From NCBI GenBank assembly GCA_013178275.1, contig JABLWZ010000012.1:124001-188000 (forward strand): 64,000 nt of DNA. The letters are read 5' to 3'. This document shows positions 45,732-54,426 of this stretch, piece by piece. Within the stretch, counting starts at the first letter, position 1; each line of letters opens with the position of its first letter. The position numbers and the translations under genes were made by a program. This stretch comes from Bacillota bacterium. GTDB taxonomy: Bacteria; Bacillota; Ch66; Ch109. Under the pieces are notes generated by a model that was not told the origin of the DNA, did no database searches, and saw only the letters and a list, made by a program, of their open reading frames with translations.

Positions 45732-46409
45732 GTGCAGGCATACATCCCTTATCTGTCCACAGGAGAGATCACCCGCAAGGGGACTGAAGAGGTCGAGGTG
45801 GTGGTGGATAGAGAAACCAGCCGCATCACCATGTTCCAGGCGGCCTGCCTGGGCGGGATATTCGGCTGGGGCGGCATCGAGATCGAGGAGGGCCGGCAGG
45901 AGGACTTCCTGAAGATAGTGCGGCAGCCCTGGCCGCAGTTCCTGGTGACCGTGGCCCGCCACCTGGTCCTGCAGCCCGAGGACCCGGCGGACGAGTACGC
46001 GGACAGCCGGCTCTACCGGTACGTCCTGCCCCGGGAGCCGCACCTTTCGCTCTCGTCGCACCCCTTCCCCCGGGACTTCGTGGAAAACCCCGACTGGCCC
46101 GGGGACACCGACACCTCCGCGATCTCGAAGCTGCACGCGGCAGCCTACTGCAGCCTTTGCGGCGCCTATACCTCGGATGAGACCAGGCAGTGGCTGCACA
46201 GCCACGCCCGGCTGATCGTGAAGTGCCTGCAGAACCTGCGCCACGCCCGGCTGTTCGTTCCTCACAGCCGCTACCTGACCAAGCATTCCTACCTGCACGA
46301 TATCTCGATACTCCTGGGGATTCTGATCCGCGGCGCGGGAGAAGAGTTTATGGTCACCATGACCCTGTGCGGGGGGCAGCAGTTCCTGCATGAGGTGGGA
46401 CTGGTCTAA
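45732..46409 (+). CDS. Unknown protein, third gene of the AAA/VWA operon
   Basis: 225 aa, no signal peptide or membrane helix seen. The only eye-catching motif is CSLCGAYTSDETRQWL near residue 140 plus scattered His and Cys (one in VKCLQNL, one in LCGGQQ). I recognise no family. The GTG start has a strong AGGAGG 8 bases upstream and lies 23 bp after the VWA gene, so it is part of that operon and may be the substrate or cofactor of the AAA/VWA pair. It ends convergent with the FAD oxidoreductase gene, overlapping by 4 bp. Confidence 0.8.
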   Translation: MQAYIPYLSTGEITRKGTEEVEVVVDRETSRITMFQAACLGGIFGWGGIEIEEGRQEDFLKIVRQPWPQFLVTVARHLVLQPEDPADEYADSRLYRYVLPREPHLSLSSHPFPRDFVENPDWPGDTDTSAISKLHAAAYCSLCGAYTSDETRQWLHSHARLIVKCLQNLRHARLFVPHSRYLTKHSYLHDISILLGILIRGAGEEFMVTMTLCGGQQFLHEVGLV

Positions 46410-47551
46410 AAGATGCACCCCTCGACCGCTTCCAGCCGGCTGACGAACCTGGCGGGAGAGAGAGAACCGATGTCCAGGCTGGTCCTTCCGTCCACAGCCA
46501 TCTCCGCCAGCAGCCGTCCGACCGCCGGGGCGTGCATGAAGCCGTGTCCGCTGAAGCCGCCGGCCCAGAAGAGCCCCGGCACCTGCGGGTGTTCCCCCAG
46601 GATGGCGTTGTAGTCGGGGGACATCGAGCGCAGGCCGACGTAGCCGTGGGAGATACCCGCCCTCTCGATGGCCGGCAGGCGGGCGGTCGCCGCCTCGATC
46701 AGCACACCCAGCTTAGCCCAGTCCACCGCGGTGTTCCACTGGGGGAGGCACTCCTTGTCAGTCCCCCCGGTGTAAAAACGCCCGCCGTGGGAGCGATGCA
46801 GGTACCAGCCGGTGTCCAGGTCGACGGTCAGCGGCACCGGGTAGTCCAGGCTCGGAATGCTGTCCACCAGGAACACCTGCCTGGGGTGGACCGTGACCGG
46901 GAGGTCGATGCCCACCATCCGGCCCACCTCGGCCGACCAGGGGCCCGCGGCCGAAAAGAGCAGCGGGGTCGAAAAACCATGCCTCCGGGTCCTGACCACG
47001 AAGGTCCCACCGCGCAGCGGACTTATCGAAGAGACCGGCTCGTCGGTCAGGAGGACCGTCTCCACCCGCCCCAGCAGGCGGACCAGTCCCTGCACCACAC
47101 CATCGGGACTGGCCTGGGCGTCGACGGGACAGAAGGTTCCCCCCGCCAGGTCGTCGGTGCGCAGCGAGGGGAAGATGTCCCCCACCCGCCCCGGGTGGAC
47201 CAGCTCGCTGGGAACGTCCAGGGCCCGCTGCATCTCCACGTTGGCCCGGAACTCCTCCAGCTTCGAGGCCTTTGCGGTCAGAAACAGGTACCCGCTCTGC
47301 TCGAACTCCACCGCCGCCCCGGTCTCCTCCTCCAGGTGCGAAAAGAACGGCAGGCTCATCTGGGTCAGCCGGATATTGACCGGGGAGGTGAACTGGTGGC
47401 GTATCCCTCCGGTACAGCGGGAGGTCTCCCCCCAGCCCGCGCTCAGCTCCCTCTCCAGCACCACCGTGCGGATCCCTTTCATCGACAGGTGGCGGGCAAT
47501 GGACAGCCCGACTACCCCGGCCCCGATAACAACCGCGTCAGCGGTCTCCAT
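46406..47551 (-). CDS. FAD-dependent amino acid/sarcosine oxidase-like oxidoreductase (DAO family)
   Basis: About 381 aa. The N-terminal Rossmann motif is VIGAGVVGLSIARHL; the C-terminal FAD motif is PQVPGLFWAGGFSGHGFMHAP, typical of the sarcosine oxidase beta/glycine oxidase group, as is GIRHQF. In anaerobes such proteins may act as dehydrogenases on N-methyl or D-amino acids. No subunit partners are adjacent, so the substrate is open. The second ATG (47551) is better placed behind AGGGAGG than the first. Confidence 0.85.
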   Translation of the reverse strand: METADAVVIGAGVVGLSIARHLSMKGIRTVVLERELSAGWGETSRCTGGIRHQFTSPVNIRLTQMSLPFFSHLEEETGAAVEFEQSGYLFLTAKASKLEEFRANVEMQRALDVPSELVHPGRVGDIFPSLRTDDLAGGTFCPVDAQASPDGVVQGLVRLLGRVETVLLTDEPVSSISPLRGGTFVVRTRRHGFSTPLLFSAAGPWSAEVGRMVGIDLPVTVHPRQVFLVDSIPSLDYPVPLTVDLDTGWYLHRSHGGRFYTGGTDKECLPQWNTAVDWAKLGVLIEAATARLPAIERAGISHGYVGLRSMSPDYNAILGEHPQVPGLFWAGGFSGHGFMHAPAVGRLLAEMAVDGRTSLDIGSLSPARFVSRLEAVEGCIF

Positions 47552-47563
47552 ACACATACCTCC

Positions 47564-47788
47564 CTAACGGCGGGCGATCCAGTTCAGTATCAGGGTTAGC
47601 ACCACGCTGACGATCAGCATGCTGACCAGGGGGAAGTACACCGTAAAGTTGCCCTTCTGAAACAGAAAATCCCCCGGCAGCCGCCCCAGGGGAAAACCAC
47701 GTCCCAGCCCCAGCATTATCAGGCCGACGGCCACCAGCACGATTCCCGCGATAATGATCAGCTTGGCCATCTGTCCCCATTCACCCAT
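47564..47788 (-). CDS. DUF2905 small membrane protein
   Basis: 74 aa, two membrane helices (about 9-26 and 46-70) flanking the family motif LGRLPGDFLFQKGNFTVYFP. Function unknown. It is commonly found after ruvB in this bacterial group; here it follows queH by 6 bp. ATG start with AAGGAG 9 bases upstream inside queH. Confidence 0.88.
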   Translation of the reverse strand: MGEWGQMAKLIIIAGIVLVAVGLIMLGLGRGFPLGRLPGDFLFQKGNFTVYFPLVSMLIVSVVLTLILNWIARR

Positions 47789-47794
47789 CTGGGA

Positions 47795-48349
47795 TTACTC
47801 CTTCCGCTGCCTTTTGTCCGCCCTCGGGGCGTAGCGGTCCCGTTCGCTGTAGATGCAGCCGCAGTAGGTCTGGCGGTAGAGGCCCATCGCCTTCGAACGC
47901 TCCGTCCCCTCCCGGTACCCGGGCCGGTAGTCCTCGTAGTAGAAAGGCACCCCCACCTCGGCCGCCACCTGCTCCCCCACCTCCCTGATCATAGCGTGTT
48001 TCTGGCGCGGGCTGACCAGCAGGGTGGTGGTGAATCCATCGTACGCGCCTTCCCGGGCGGCCTCGGCGGTCTTCCTCAGCCGCATCTCGTAGCAGAAGCG
48101 GCAGCGGATATCCTCCCGGTTGCATACCTGGCGCAGGTATCCCTCCAGCTCGTAGCCGGGGCTCCCGACCATCTCCACGCCGTACTCCCGGGCCAGCCGC
48201 CGGGCGGAATCCTCCCGCTCCCGGTACTCCCGGTAGGGGTGGATGTTGGGGTTGTAAAAAAAGCCGCTCAGCTCGTGGCCTTCGGCCTGCAGGCGGGGAA
48301 CCGGGTAAGCGGCGCAGGGGCCGCAGCAGATGTGGACCAGCAGCCGCAT
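47795..48349 (-). CDS. queH: QueH, epoxyqueuosine reductase
   Basis: 184 aa, non-orthologous replacement of QueG; reduces epoxyqueuosine in tRNA with an FeS cluster. Ligands visible are the N-terminal CCGPC, CRFCYEMR near residue 100 and YCGCIYS near 160. NPNIHPYREYRER is a family motif. ATG start after GGGAGGGAGACAG. With queA and tgt nearby it completes the late queuosine pathway. Confidence 0.93.
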   Translation of the reverse strand: MRLLVHICCGPCAAYPVPRLQAEGHELSGFFYNPNIHPYREYREREDSARRLAREYGVEMVGSPGYELEGYLRQVCNREDIRCRFCYEMRLRKTAEAAREGAYDGFTTTLLVSPRQKHAMIREVGEQVAAEVGVPFYYEDYRPGYREGTERSKAMGLYRQTYCGCIYSERDRYAPRADKRQRKE

Positions 48350-48418
48350 CTGTCTCCCTCCCTATAGGACTCCAGTTAATTAATTATAATCCTGTTTTTT
48401 AGAGAAAAAAACCGGTTA

Positions 48419-49048
48419 TCAGTAGTACTCGTCCAGGTTGTCCAGCGCCTGGCTGAGGGTCTCCGAGTCGATAAACTCCAGGGTTCCCTGTCTTATGGTC
48501 TCCTGCCACTCGGGCGGCAGTTTCTCCATAGGTATCTGGGTAATCTTTTCCAGGGCCCCGCTGTACCCGGCCGGGCCGATGAAGATGGCCACCCGGTCGT
48601 TGACCTCGCCCAGGTGCCGTTTGTGCGAATCGACCTGGCAGAGCTGCTCCAGGTTTAGGCGCAGCAGCAGGCGGCTGGGCTGGTCGAAGTTCACCTCCCA
48701 GCCCTCGCTGGCGGGATACAGCCGGTTTATCTGCTCCAGGGTCAGCCCCACCAGCAGCGGGTCCCGGGTCGTGACCCCCGACTCCGTGTGGCCGCACCAC
48801 TTGTAGTGATATTCCCGCACCACCGCCGTATCCTGGGTAATCACCGGAGAGATCAGCGGCCTCCCCAGTATAAGCTTGCTCCCCGCCGTAGAGTAGGAGG
48901 CGACCTTGGCCGCCAGGTCATCGACCTTCGGCGGCTTGAAGTCCGGCAGCTTAAACCCCTGAAGGCCGAACCAGGCCGCCGAGGCCAGCGCGCTCACCAG
49001 CATCAGACCTAACAAGGTTCTTATCCTGAAAAAACGAATCCCAGACAC
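48419..49048 (-). CDS. BofC-like sporulation protein
   Basis: 209 aa: an N-terminal membrane anchor or signal (about 8-30), then an extracytoplasmic domain with REYHYKWCGH and the BofC C-terminal domain (about 90-205: TLEQINRLYPASEGWEVNF, VAIFIGPAGYSGAL). BofC of B. subtilis restrains SpoIVB in pro-sigma-K processing. Its place near yebC supports the call. GTG start. Confidence 0.82.
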   Translation of the reverse strand: MSGIRFFRIRTLLGLMLVSALASAAWFGLQGFKLPDFKPPKVDDLAAKVASYSTAGSKLILGRPLISPVITQDTAVVREYHYKWCGHTESGVTTRDPLLVGLTLEQINRLYPASEGWEVNFDQPSRLLLRLNLEQLCQVDSHKRHLGEVNDRVAIFIGPAGYSGALEKITQIPMEKLPPEWQETIRQGTLEFIDSETLSQALDNLDEYY

Positions 49049-49131
49049 AGTCCATCATCCCTGTAAAAAAAGTATCCTTAAATACCTATTTTTACCGGGT
49101 AATGACATCGGCATACCTGGGATGAACAAAT

Positions 49132-49878
49132 CTATAGGTTTTCCATGATGGTTTCTGGGATATCGAAGTTGGAGTAGACCTCCTGCACGTCGTCGTGTTC
49201 CTCCAGCATGTCCATCAGGCGCAGGATGGCGGCCGCCTGCTCGCGGTCCTCCACCGACACCGTATTCTGCGGCAGCATGGTCACCTCCGCCCGGGCGAAA
49301 ACCAGTCCGCCGCCGGCCAGGGCTTCCCTCACGCTTTCGAAGTCATCCGCCCCGGTGATTATCTCCACGCTGTCCTCTTCCACCCGCACGTCCTCCGCCC
49401 CCGCGTCCAGGGCCAGGAGCAGCAGCTCGTCCTCGTCCGGCGGAGGCTCGTCGAGGTTCATGACCCCCTTGCGCTGGAACATCCAAGCCACACAGCCGCC
49501 CTCGCCCAGGCTGCCCCCGTTCTTGGAAAAGATATGGCGGATCTCGGCGGCGGTCCGGTTGCGGTTGTCGGTGGCCGCGCTCACCATGATCGCCACTCCG
49601 CCCGGGCCGTAGCCCTCGTAAGTGATCTCTTCGTACGCGGACCCTTCTATCTCTCCGGTCCCCCGCTTGATCGCCCGGGTAATGTTGTCCATCGGCATGT
49701 TGGCCTCACGCGCCTTGGTGATGGCCATCTTCAGGCGCATGTTGCCGGCCGGGTCCGCTCCCCCGGCGCGGGCCGCCAGGATGAGTTCTCGGCCGATCTT
49801 GGTGAACAGTTTTCCCCTCTGGGCGTCCACTTTTGACTTGTGGCGTTTTATCGTAGCCCATTTCGAGTGCCCGGACAC
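49132..49878 (-). CDS. yebC: YebC/PmpR-family transcription/translation factor
   Basis: 248 aa. It starts [27 protein letters not shown], diagnostic for the family, with [34 protein letters not shown] in the middle. Members are DNA-binding or ribosome-associated; recent work links YebC to translation of proline-rich stretches. The GTG start at 49878 has GGGGGGAG upstream and replaces a spurious far longer frame that runs through the divergent gene. Confidence 0.95.
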   Translation of the reverse strand: MSGHSKWATIKRHKSKVDAQRGKLFTKIGRELILAARAGGADPAGNMRLKMAITKAREANMPMDNITRAIKRGTGEIEGSAYEEITYEGYGPGGVAIMVSAATDNRNRTAAEIRHIFSKNGGSLGEGGCVAWMFQRKGVMNLDEPPPDEDELLLLALDAGAEDVRVEEDSVEIITGADDFESVREALAGGGLVFARAEVTMLPQNTVSVEDREQAAAILRLMDMLEEHDDVQEVYSNFDIPETIMENL

Positions 49879-49906
49879 CGTATCTCCCCCCTTCGAATTC
49901 AGCCTA

Positions 49907-49935
49907 ATTTTAGCACAGCCGCCAAATGCTTGCAA
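49907..49935 (-). promoter_or_regulatory. Promoter of yebC
   Basis: TTGCAA (49935-49930), 17-bp spacer and TAAAAT (49912-49907) on the minus strand, about 30 bp upstream of the yebC start. Confidence 0.6.
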
Positions 49936-50022
49936 ACTGCTTTCACCAGGGTTATCATCATCTAAGAGCCGTAAATCAGGCAAGACCCCACACCAAAATT
50001 CCGCGACGAAAGGAATACCGCC

Positions 50023-50742
50023 ATGCCCATCGACCTCGACCGAGTGAACTACCTCCTGTTCGACCTGGACGGCACCCTGTTGCCGATGAACATGGACGTC
50101 TTTGTGGAAGCATACATAAAGAGACTGACGGTGCGGGCCGCCGCCTACCTGCCCCCCGAGTCCTTCCCCAAGTACCTGTGGGCCGCCACCGGGGCCATGA
50201 TCGAGAGCGGCGACCCCGAAGCGCAAAACCACGAAGTCTTCTGGGCGCACTTCAGCCGGTTCGCCCGGCATCCCCGCGAGGTCCTGGAGCCGGTCTTCGA
50301 GGAGTTCTACCTCAACGAGTTTACCGCCCTGATAGACGTCACCCAGCCCAGCCCCGTGGCCCGCGAGATCGTGAACCTGGCCGTCGGGAGGGGCAAGCAG
50401 GTGGTCCTGGCCACCAACCCCATCTTCCCCGGCATCGCTGTACGGGAGAGGATGCGCTGGGCTGACATCCACGACCTCCCCTGGCTGCACGTCACCACCT
50501 ATGAAAACAGCCGCTACTGCAAGCCCAACCCCGCCTACTACCGGGACCTGCTGCAGCAGCTTGCGATCCCCCCCGGGGAGTGCCTGATGATCGGGAACGA
50601 CGTCCAGGAAGACCTGGTCGCCTCGGAGCTGGGGATAGCCACCTGCCTCATCACCGACTGCCTGCTGGACCGGGGCGCCCCCGCCTACGAACCCGACTGG
50701 CGGGGCGGGCTGGCGGAACTCAGGGACTGGCTGCGGGGATAA
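50023..50742 (+). CDS. HAD-superfamily hydrolase
   Basis: 239 aa. Motif I is [12 protein letters not shown] near residue 12; motif II is VVLATNP; the Lys of motif III is in CKPNPAYY; motif IV is [13 protein letters not shown]. It is a phosphatase-type HAD; the substrate is unknown. ATG start after AAAGGAATACCGCC, and it is followed after 20 bp by a DUF2461 gene. Its codon use and GC content look like its neighbours. Confidence 0.9.
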   Translation: MPIDLDRVNYLLFDLDGTLLPMNMDVFVEAYIKRLTVRAAAYLPPESFPKYLWAATGAMIESGDPEAQNHEVFWAHFSRFARHPREVLEPVFEEFYLNEFTALIDVTQPSPVAREIVNLAVGRGKQVVLATNPIFPGIAVRERMRWADIHDLPWLHVTTYENSRYCKPNPAYYRDLLQQLAIPPGECLMIGNDVQEDLVASELGIATCLITDCLLDRGAPAYEPDWRGGLAELRDWLRG

Positions 50743-50762
50743 CGACGAAGGGAGGACCACGC

Positions 50763-51449
50763 ATGAAAGCAGGAGAATTCAACGGCTTCTCGCCCGATAC
50801 CCGGTTCTTTTTATTCAACCTGGTCATGATGAACAGCCGAGAATGGTTCGAGGAGCACCGGGAGGAGTACCGGGAGTGCCTCCTCCACCCGCTGCAGGAC
50901 CTGGTCCGCTCCCTCGCCGAGACCATGCTCTCGATCGACCCCGAACTCGACGTCGCCCCGGTGACCGGCCGCACCATCTCCCGCATCTACCGCGACACCC
51001 GCTTCTCCCGGGACAAGTCGATCTTTCGGGGCAGCATGTGGATAACCTTCAAGCGGCCGCGAAAGGACTGGCAGGATACCCCCGGCTTCTTCTTCGAGAT
51101 CAACCCCGTGACCTACCGGTACGGGATGGGGTTTTACCGGGCGCAGAAGTCCACCATGGACCGGTTCCGCGAGACGATAGCCAAAAAGCCCCAGGAGTTC
51201 CTGAAGACCGTGGCGTTCATGGAGGACCGGGAGGGTTTCCGGCTGGAAGGCGACAAGTACAAGCGGACCCTCGACCCGGCCCAGCCGCCCGCCATCCAGG
51301 ACTGGTACCAGCGCAAGAGCTTTTATATCGCGTGCCACCGCGAGGCGGACGACCGCCTCTTCAGCCGCGGGATACTGGACGACCTGGCGAGCGGCTTCCA
51401 GGCCGCCGCCCCGCTGTACCACTATCTGTGGAAGGTGTGTAGGGGGTGA
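50763..51449 (+). CDS. DUF2461 (TIGR02453) family protein
   Basis: 228 aa. The start [28 protein letters not shown], then [21 protein letters not shown] and [19 protein letters not shown], are characteristic of this family. No enzymatic role is known. ATG at 50763 with GGGAGGACC upstream; a longer in-frame reading starts inside the HAD gene and is not credible. Confidence 0.92.
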   Translation: MKAGEFNGFSPDTRFFLFNLVMMNSREWFEEHREEYRECLLHPLQDLVRSLAETMLSIDPELDVAPVTGRTISRIYRDTRFSRDKSIFRGSMWITFKRPRKDWQDTPGFFFEINPVTYRYGMGFYRAQKSTMDRFRETIAKKPQEFLKTVAFMEDREGFRLEGDKYKRTLDPAQPPAIQDWYQRKSFYIACHREADDRLFSRGILDDLASGFQAAAPLYHYLWKVCRG

Positions 51450-51476
51450 TTCTGTTTCAGGGGTATCGAATTCCCC

Positions 51477-52178
51477 CTATTTCTCACACAGATACACCGC
51501 CATGAATCCGTCTGTATACTTCTTCTTTTTGATGTCAAACCCGGCTCGGGTGAGCAGTCCCTCCATGATCCAGTCCCAAGTGTAGAACTCGTCTTTTATA
51601 GAGGTCTCCGTGTCCACGGCCATTCTTTCTCCGGCCGCCTGCCTTAGCCCATCGACCCATTGGTCAAAAAACGAACGATAGTGATCCGGTTCAAATGAAA
51701 ATACTATATCCCGTAGATAAAACCTACCTCCGTCTTTTAACATCCCATGAACCTTTTTCAAGGCGATGAGTTTCCAAAAATCCGGGAGGTGGTGGAGGGC
51801 GATCTGAGATACCACGGCATCCAGCGGTTCCCGGTCATGCTCGTAAGTCAAAAAACCAGCCTGGTAAAATTCTATGTTCCGAATGCCTTTCCCAAGGGCC
51901 TTGCGTCTCGCGTACTCTATCATCGTAGCCGACACATCGACCGCGAGGACCCGGCTGTAGTACCCTGCCGCCTCCACCGCGAAGGTTCCGGTACCGGTCC
52001 CGATCTCCAGCAGGGTGGCGGCTGGGGGCAGAGCAAGGGTACTAATGACTTCTTTACTCTCCGTCCCGATGTCTCTGATCCTGCTCATCTGGTCATCGTA
52101 AGCCTGGACCTCGAAGATATTCGAGTAATCCACCCCGGTGGATTTCATCTCATCATACTGCCATTTTGGAATGTCCAA
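51477..52178 (-). CDS. Class I SAM-dependent methyltransferase
   Basis: 233 aa. Motif I is LLEIGTGTGTFAVEAA near residue 56, motif II-like LAVDVSATMIEYARRKA, then VVSQIALHHLPDFWKL (post-motif). Resembles the UbiE/small-molecule methyltransferase group. Substrate unknown. TTG start, AAAGGAGG about 10 bases upstream. It converges with the DUF2461 gene. Confidence 0.9.
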   Translation of the reverse strand: MDIPKWQYDEMKSTGVDYSNIFEVQAYDDQMSRIRDIGTESKEVISTLALPPAATLLEIGTGTGTFAVEAAGYYSRVLAVDVSATMIEYARRKALGKGIRNIEFYQAGFLTYEHDREPLDAVVSQIALHHLPDFWKLIALKKVHGMLKDGGRFYLRDIVFSFEPDHYRSFFDQWVDGLRQAAGERMAVDTETSIKDEFYTWDWIMEGLLTRAGFDIKKKKYTDGFMAVYLCEK

Positions 52179-52359
52179 AAGAACAACCTCCTTTAAGACT
52201 GCGAGCTCGGTCTTTTAAGCGGTTCTCAATTTATACGCATAATCAATATCCTCCAATCAGCTCACCCAAGAAAAAGGTTATCAGACAATAATTATAAAAT
52301 AAAATAAAACCTCGGCATCATTCGAGGGGAAGACTAAAAAATGGTTTAATTTTCTTTAC

Positions 52360-52570
52360 GTCGATGACGAACTGGCAGGGTCTATGAAGCTGAACGAGCG
52401 CCAGTCGCGGACCGACATCCACGACCCCGACTCGTTGGAGACCGAGAGGATATGCGTTAAAAATCTCCCCGGCAGAAGGTCTGGAGGAACTCCTACTGGG
52501 GAAGGCGGTCGATGCCGCTATCTCCGGGGCAAGGCCTACTACATCTGGCCAGGGCTAATATGCATGAGAT
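52360..52570 (+). pseudogene. Possible decayed coding fragment
   Basis: Within a 424-bp spacer this GC-rich stretch reads like protein in two overlapping frames (DDELAGSMKLNERQSRTD, then after a frame change ISPAEGLEELLLGKAVDAAI). That suggests a frameshifted remnant. I cannot name the family; the remaining spacer is AT-rich with a CCTCG/CGAGG hairpin and no other gene. Confidence 0.3.
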
Positions 52571-52602
52571 GAATTGAAAGCGATGCCGCTTTCCCTCCAC
52601 CT

Positions 52603-52863
52603 CTATCCATTTTGTGTTTCCAGAGGGTGCTGACACTTGGGACAGTACTTGGTTTTTCTTTTTTTCTGGATGTATAACATGCCGATTGAGTCTAAGACAA
52701 GCATAATTATGATAGCGTAAGTAAAACCGATTTTATAATAGGCAACACAGAAGATGGCTAATGGAATTAAATAGATGGCCCCTATGATTGTTTTGTCAAT
52801 CTTGCCCGTCTCTGGTTCGACCTCCTCCATACAAAACTGACAGTTCATAGTTTTGTCTCCCAT
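52603..52863 (-). CDS. Small zinc-ribbon membrane protein (paralog 1)
   Basis: 86 aa: N-terminal CQFC (residues 8-11), two membrane helices (about 25-42 and 45-62), then a C-terminal CPKC. The two Cys pairs could together form one zinc ribbon with the helices as a hairpin between them. A related protein is encoded at 55403-55693 in the same orientation, beyond the two stalk-domain genes. Family not recognised. ATG with GAGGAGG upstream. Confidence 0.75.
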   Translation of the reverse strand: MGDKTMNCQFCMEEVEPETGKIDKTIIGAIYLIPLAIFCVAYYKIGFTYAIIIMLVLDSIGMLYIQKKRKTKYCPKCQHPLETQNG

Positions 52864-52982
52864 ACAACGTTCCTCCTCAAAATGCTAATCATTTTATATA
52901 TACCTCAATTTTATATTTACGACTTTTTTTGTTAATATCCTGCTTTATTAGAAATATCATCTTAGATACCACAGAAAAAAGG

Positions 52983-53043
52983 TATTCGACCGGTTTAATA
53001 AAAATTGGCAAAAGTGAAGGTTTTTTAATATATAAGTCGAATA
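52983..53043 (+). promoter_or_regulatory. Promoter of the stalk-domain genes, flanked by an inverted repeat
   Basis: TTGGCA (53005-53010), 18-bp spacer and TATATA (53029-53034). An 8-bp perfect inverted repeat, TATTCGAC (52983-52990) and GTCGAATA (53036-53043), brackets the promoter and could be a pair of operator half-sites. Confidence 0.5.
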
Positions 53044-53073
53044 AATACATAAAACCAAGGAGGTGTTTTTGAT

Positions 53074-54378
53074 TTGAACATTAAAAAACCGCCGCTGCTT
53101 TTAGCATTGATTATACTACTGCTGCTGCCGGCGCAGGCACTGGCGCTGACCGAGGTGGTATCCCTGTTCCAGGTCGGCAACAGCGAATACCTGGCGGCCG
53201 GTCAGAAAAGGGTGATGGACGTCGCGCCGATAGTGATAGACGGCCGAACTTACGTCCCGTTGAGGTACCTCGCGTACTCGATAGGGATCACCGATGAAAA
53301 CATCAGGTGGGACCCAGCGGCTTCGAAAGTAACCCTGGCCAAGGACGGCAAGACAGTGGAACTCTTCATCGGCAAACCCGAGATGACAGTGAACGGCAGC
53401 CCCCAGGCCATCGAAGCGGCCCCCATCATAGCGGACGGCCGGGTCTTTTTGCCCGCCCGGTACATCGCTATCGCCTTTGGATACTCGATCACCTGGAACG
53501 CGGAGCAGGGGCTGGTCTCTATAAATACCGAAGCTTCACCCATGGCTACCAAGGACTACATAGACAAGGAGAACAACTTCCGGCTGCGTTACCCGGCTGG
53601 CTGGTCGGCGCGTAAAGCCAGTTCTTCCGGAACCGTGGCCTTTTTCGCCGCCCCCCCGGAGAACAGCAACGACGACTATTCGGAAAACATCACCGTCCTG
53701 CACTTAAAAAACCAGGTGCTGAACAGCCTGTCTTCCGATGAACTGCAGGAGTATATCTTAAGCAACCAGAGCAATTCGCTGCCGGTGTTCAACATATACG
53801 AGACCGGGGCGGTGGATCTGAGCGGGCTGCCCGCCCAGTACGTCAAAGCCCGGTGCAGCGACGGTGAACGCGAATTCTGCGTTCACCAGGTTATCGTCAA
53901 AGAAGGTGACGAGTGCTTCATGCTCACACTGTCGGTAAAGGAAGACAAGCTCTCTCAATACGGCGATCTGTACAACCGTGTCCTGAAGTCCTTTCGGATG
54001 CTGGACCAGGTGACCCGGGTCTTCCCGGCGGGTACCGCCAAGTACGATGGGCAATGGAGCGAACCCGACGACCGGGGATACATCTACCCGCATGGGTGGG
54101 GCAAGATGACCTATACCAACGGCGACATATACGAAGGTGATTTCGAGTACGGCAAAAGGGAAGGGCTAGGGAGCTACTGGGCGCGGCTCGATGACGACTA
54201 CCACGGCCAATGGAAAGACGACAAGAGGCACGGGAGAGGGATTCTCTTCGGCGCCTCGACCGGTTATAAGGAAAAAATGGCTTATTACGAAAACGACGTA
54301 CTGATAAAGGTAACCGATTTTCAAAAGGGGACCGAGCCTATGCCGATGGCCCCGACTCCCTTTGAAATAGGGCCGTGA
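53074..54378 (+). CDS. Secreted stalk-domain protein with MORN repeats
   Basis: 434 aa. Signal peptide (about 1-24, LLLALIILLLLPAQALA). Copper-amine-oxidase-N-like stalk domain (about 40-152) with two copies of the GRTYVPLRYLA-type unit (GRTYVPLRYLAYSIG, GRVFLPARYIAIAFG). A PsbP/LpqN-like domain (about 158-310: DKENNFRLRYPAGWSA). About three MORN repeats (320-400: YPHGWGKMTYTNGDIYEGDFEYGKREG, HGQWKDDKRHGRG). The stalk domain is widespread in Firmicute surface proteins. The MORN tail is unusual here. Role unknown. TTG start behind AAGGAGGTG. Confidence 0.88.
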   Translation: MNIKKPPLLLALIILLLLPAQALALTEVVSLFQVGNSEYLAAGQKRVMDVAPIVIDGRTYVPLRYLAYSIGITDENIRWDPAASKVTLAKDGKTVELFIGKPEMTVNGSPQAIEAAPIIADGRVFLPARYIAIAFGYSITWNAEQGLVSINTEASPMATKDYIDKENNFRLRYPAGWSARKASSSGTVAFFAAPPENSNDDYSENITVLHLKNQVLNSLSSDELQEYILSNQSNSLPVFNIYETGAVDLSGLPAQYVKARCSDGEREFCVHQVIVKEGDECFMLTLSVKEDKLSQYGDLYNRVLKSFRMLDQVTRVFPAGTAKYDGQWSEPDDRGYIYPHGWGKMTYTNGDIYEGDFEYGKREGLGSYWARLDDDYHGQWKDDKRHGRGILFGASTGYKEKMAYYENDVLIKVTDFQKGTEPMPMAPTPFEIGP

Positions 54379-54426
54379 TACGGGTTATGTCCCTGCCCGA
54401 CTTAGATGATTATGGAGGTGCTCCGG

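Noticed and set aside
49879-50760. N-terminal extension of the yebC frame to 542 codons
   Set aside because: It runs antisense through the HAD gene; the family start ([12 protein letters not shown]) with a good ribosome site is at 49878.
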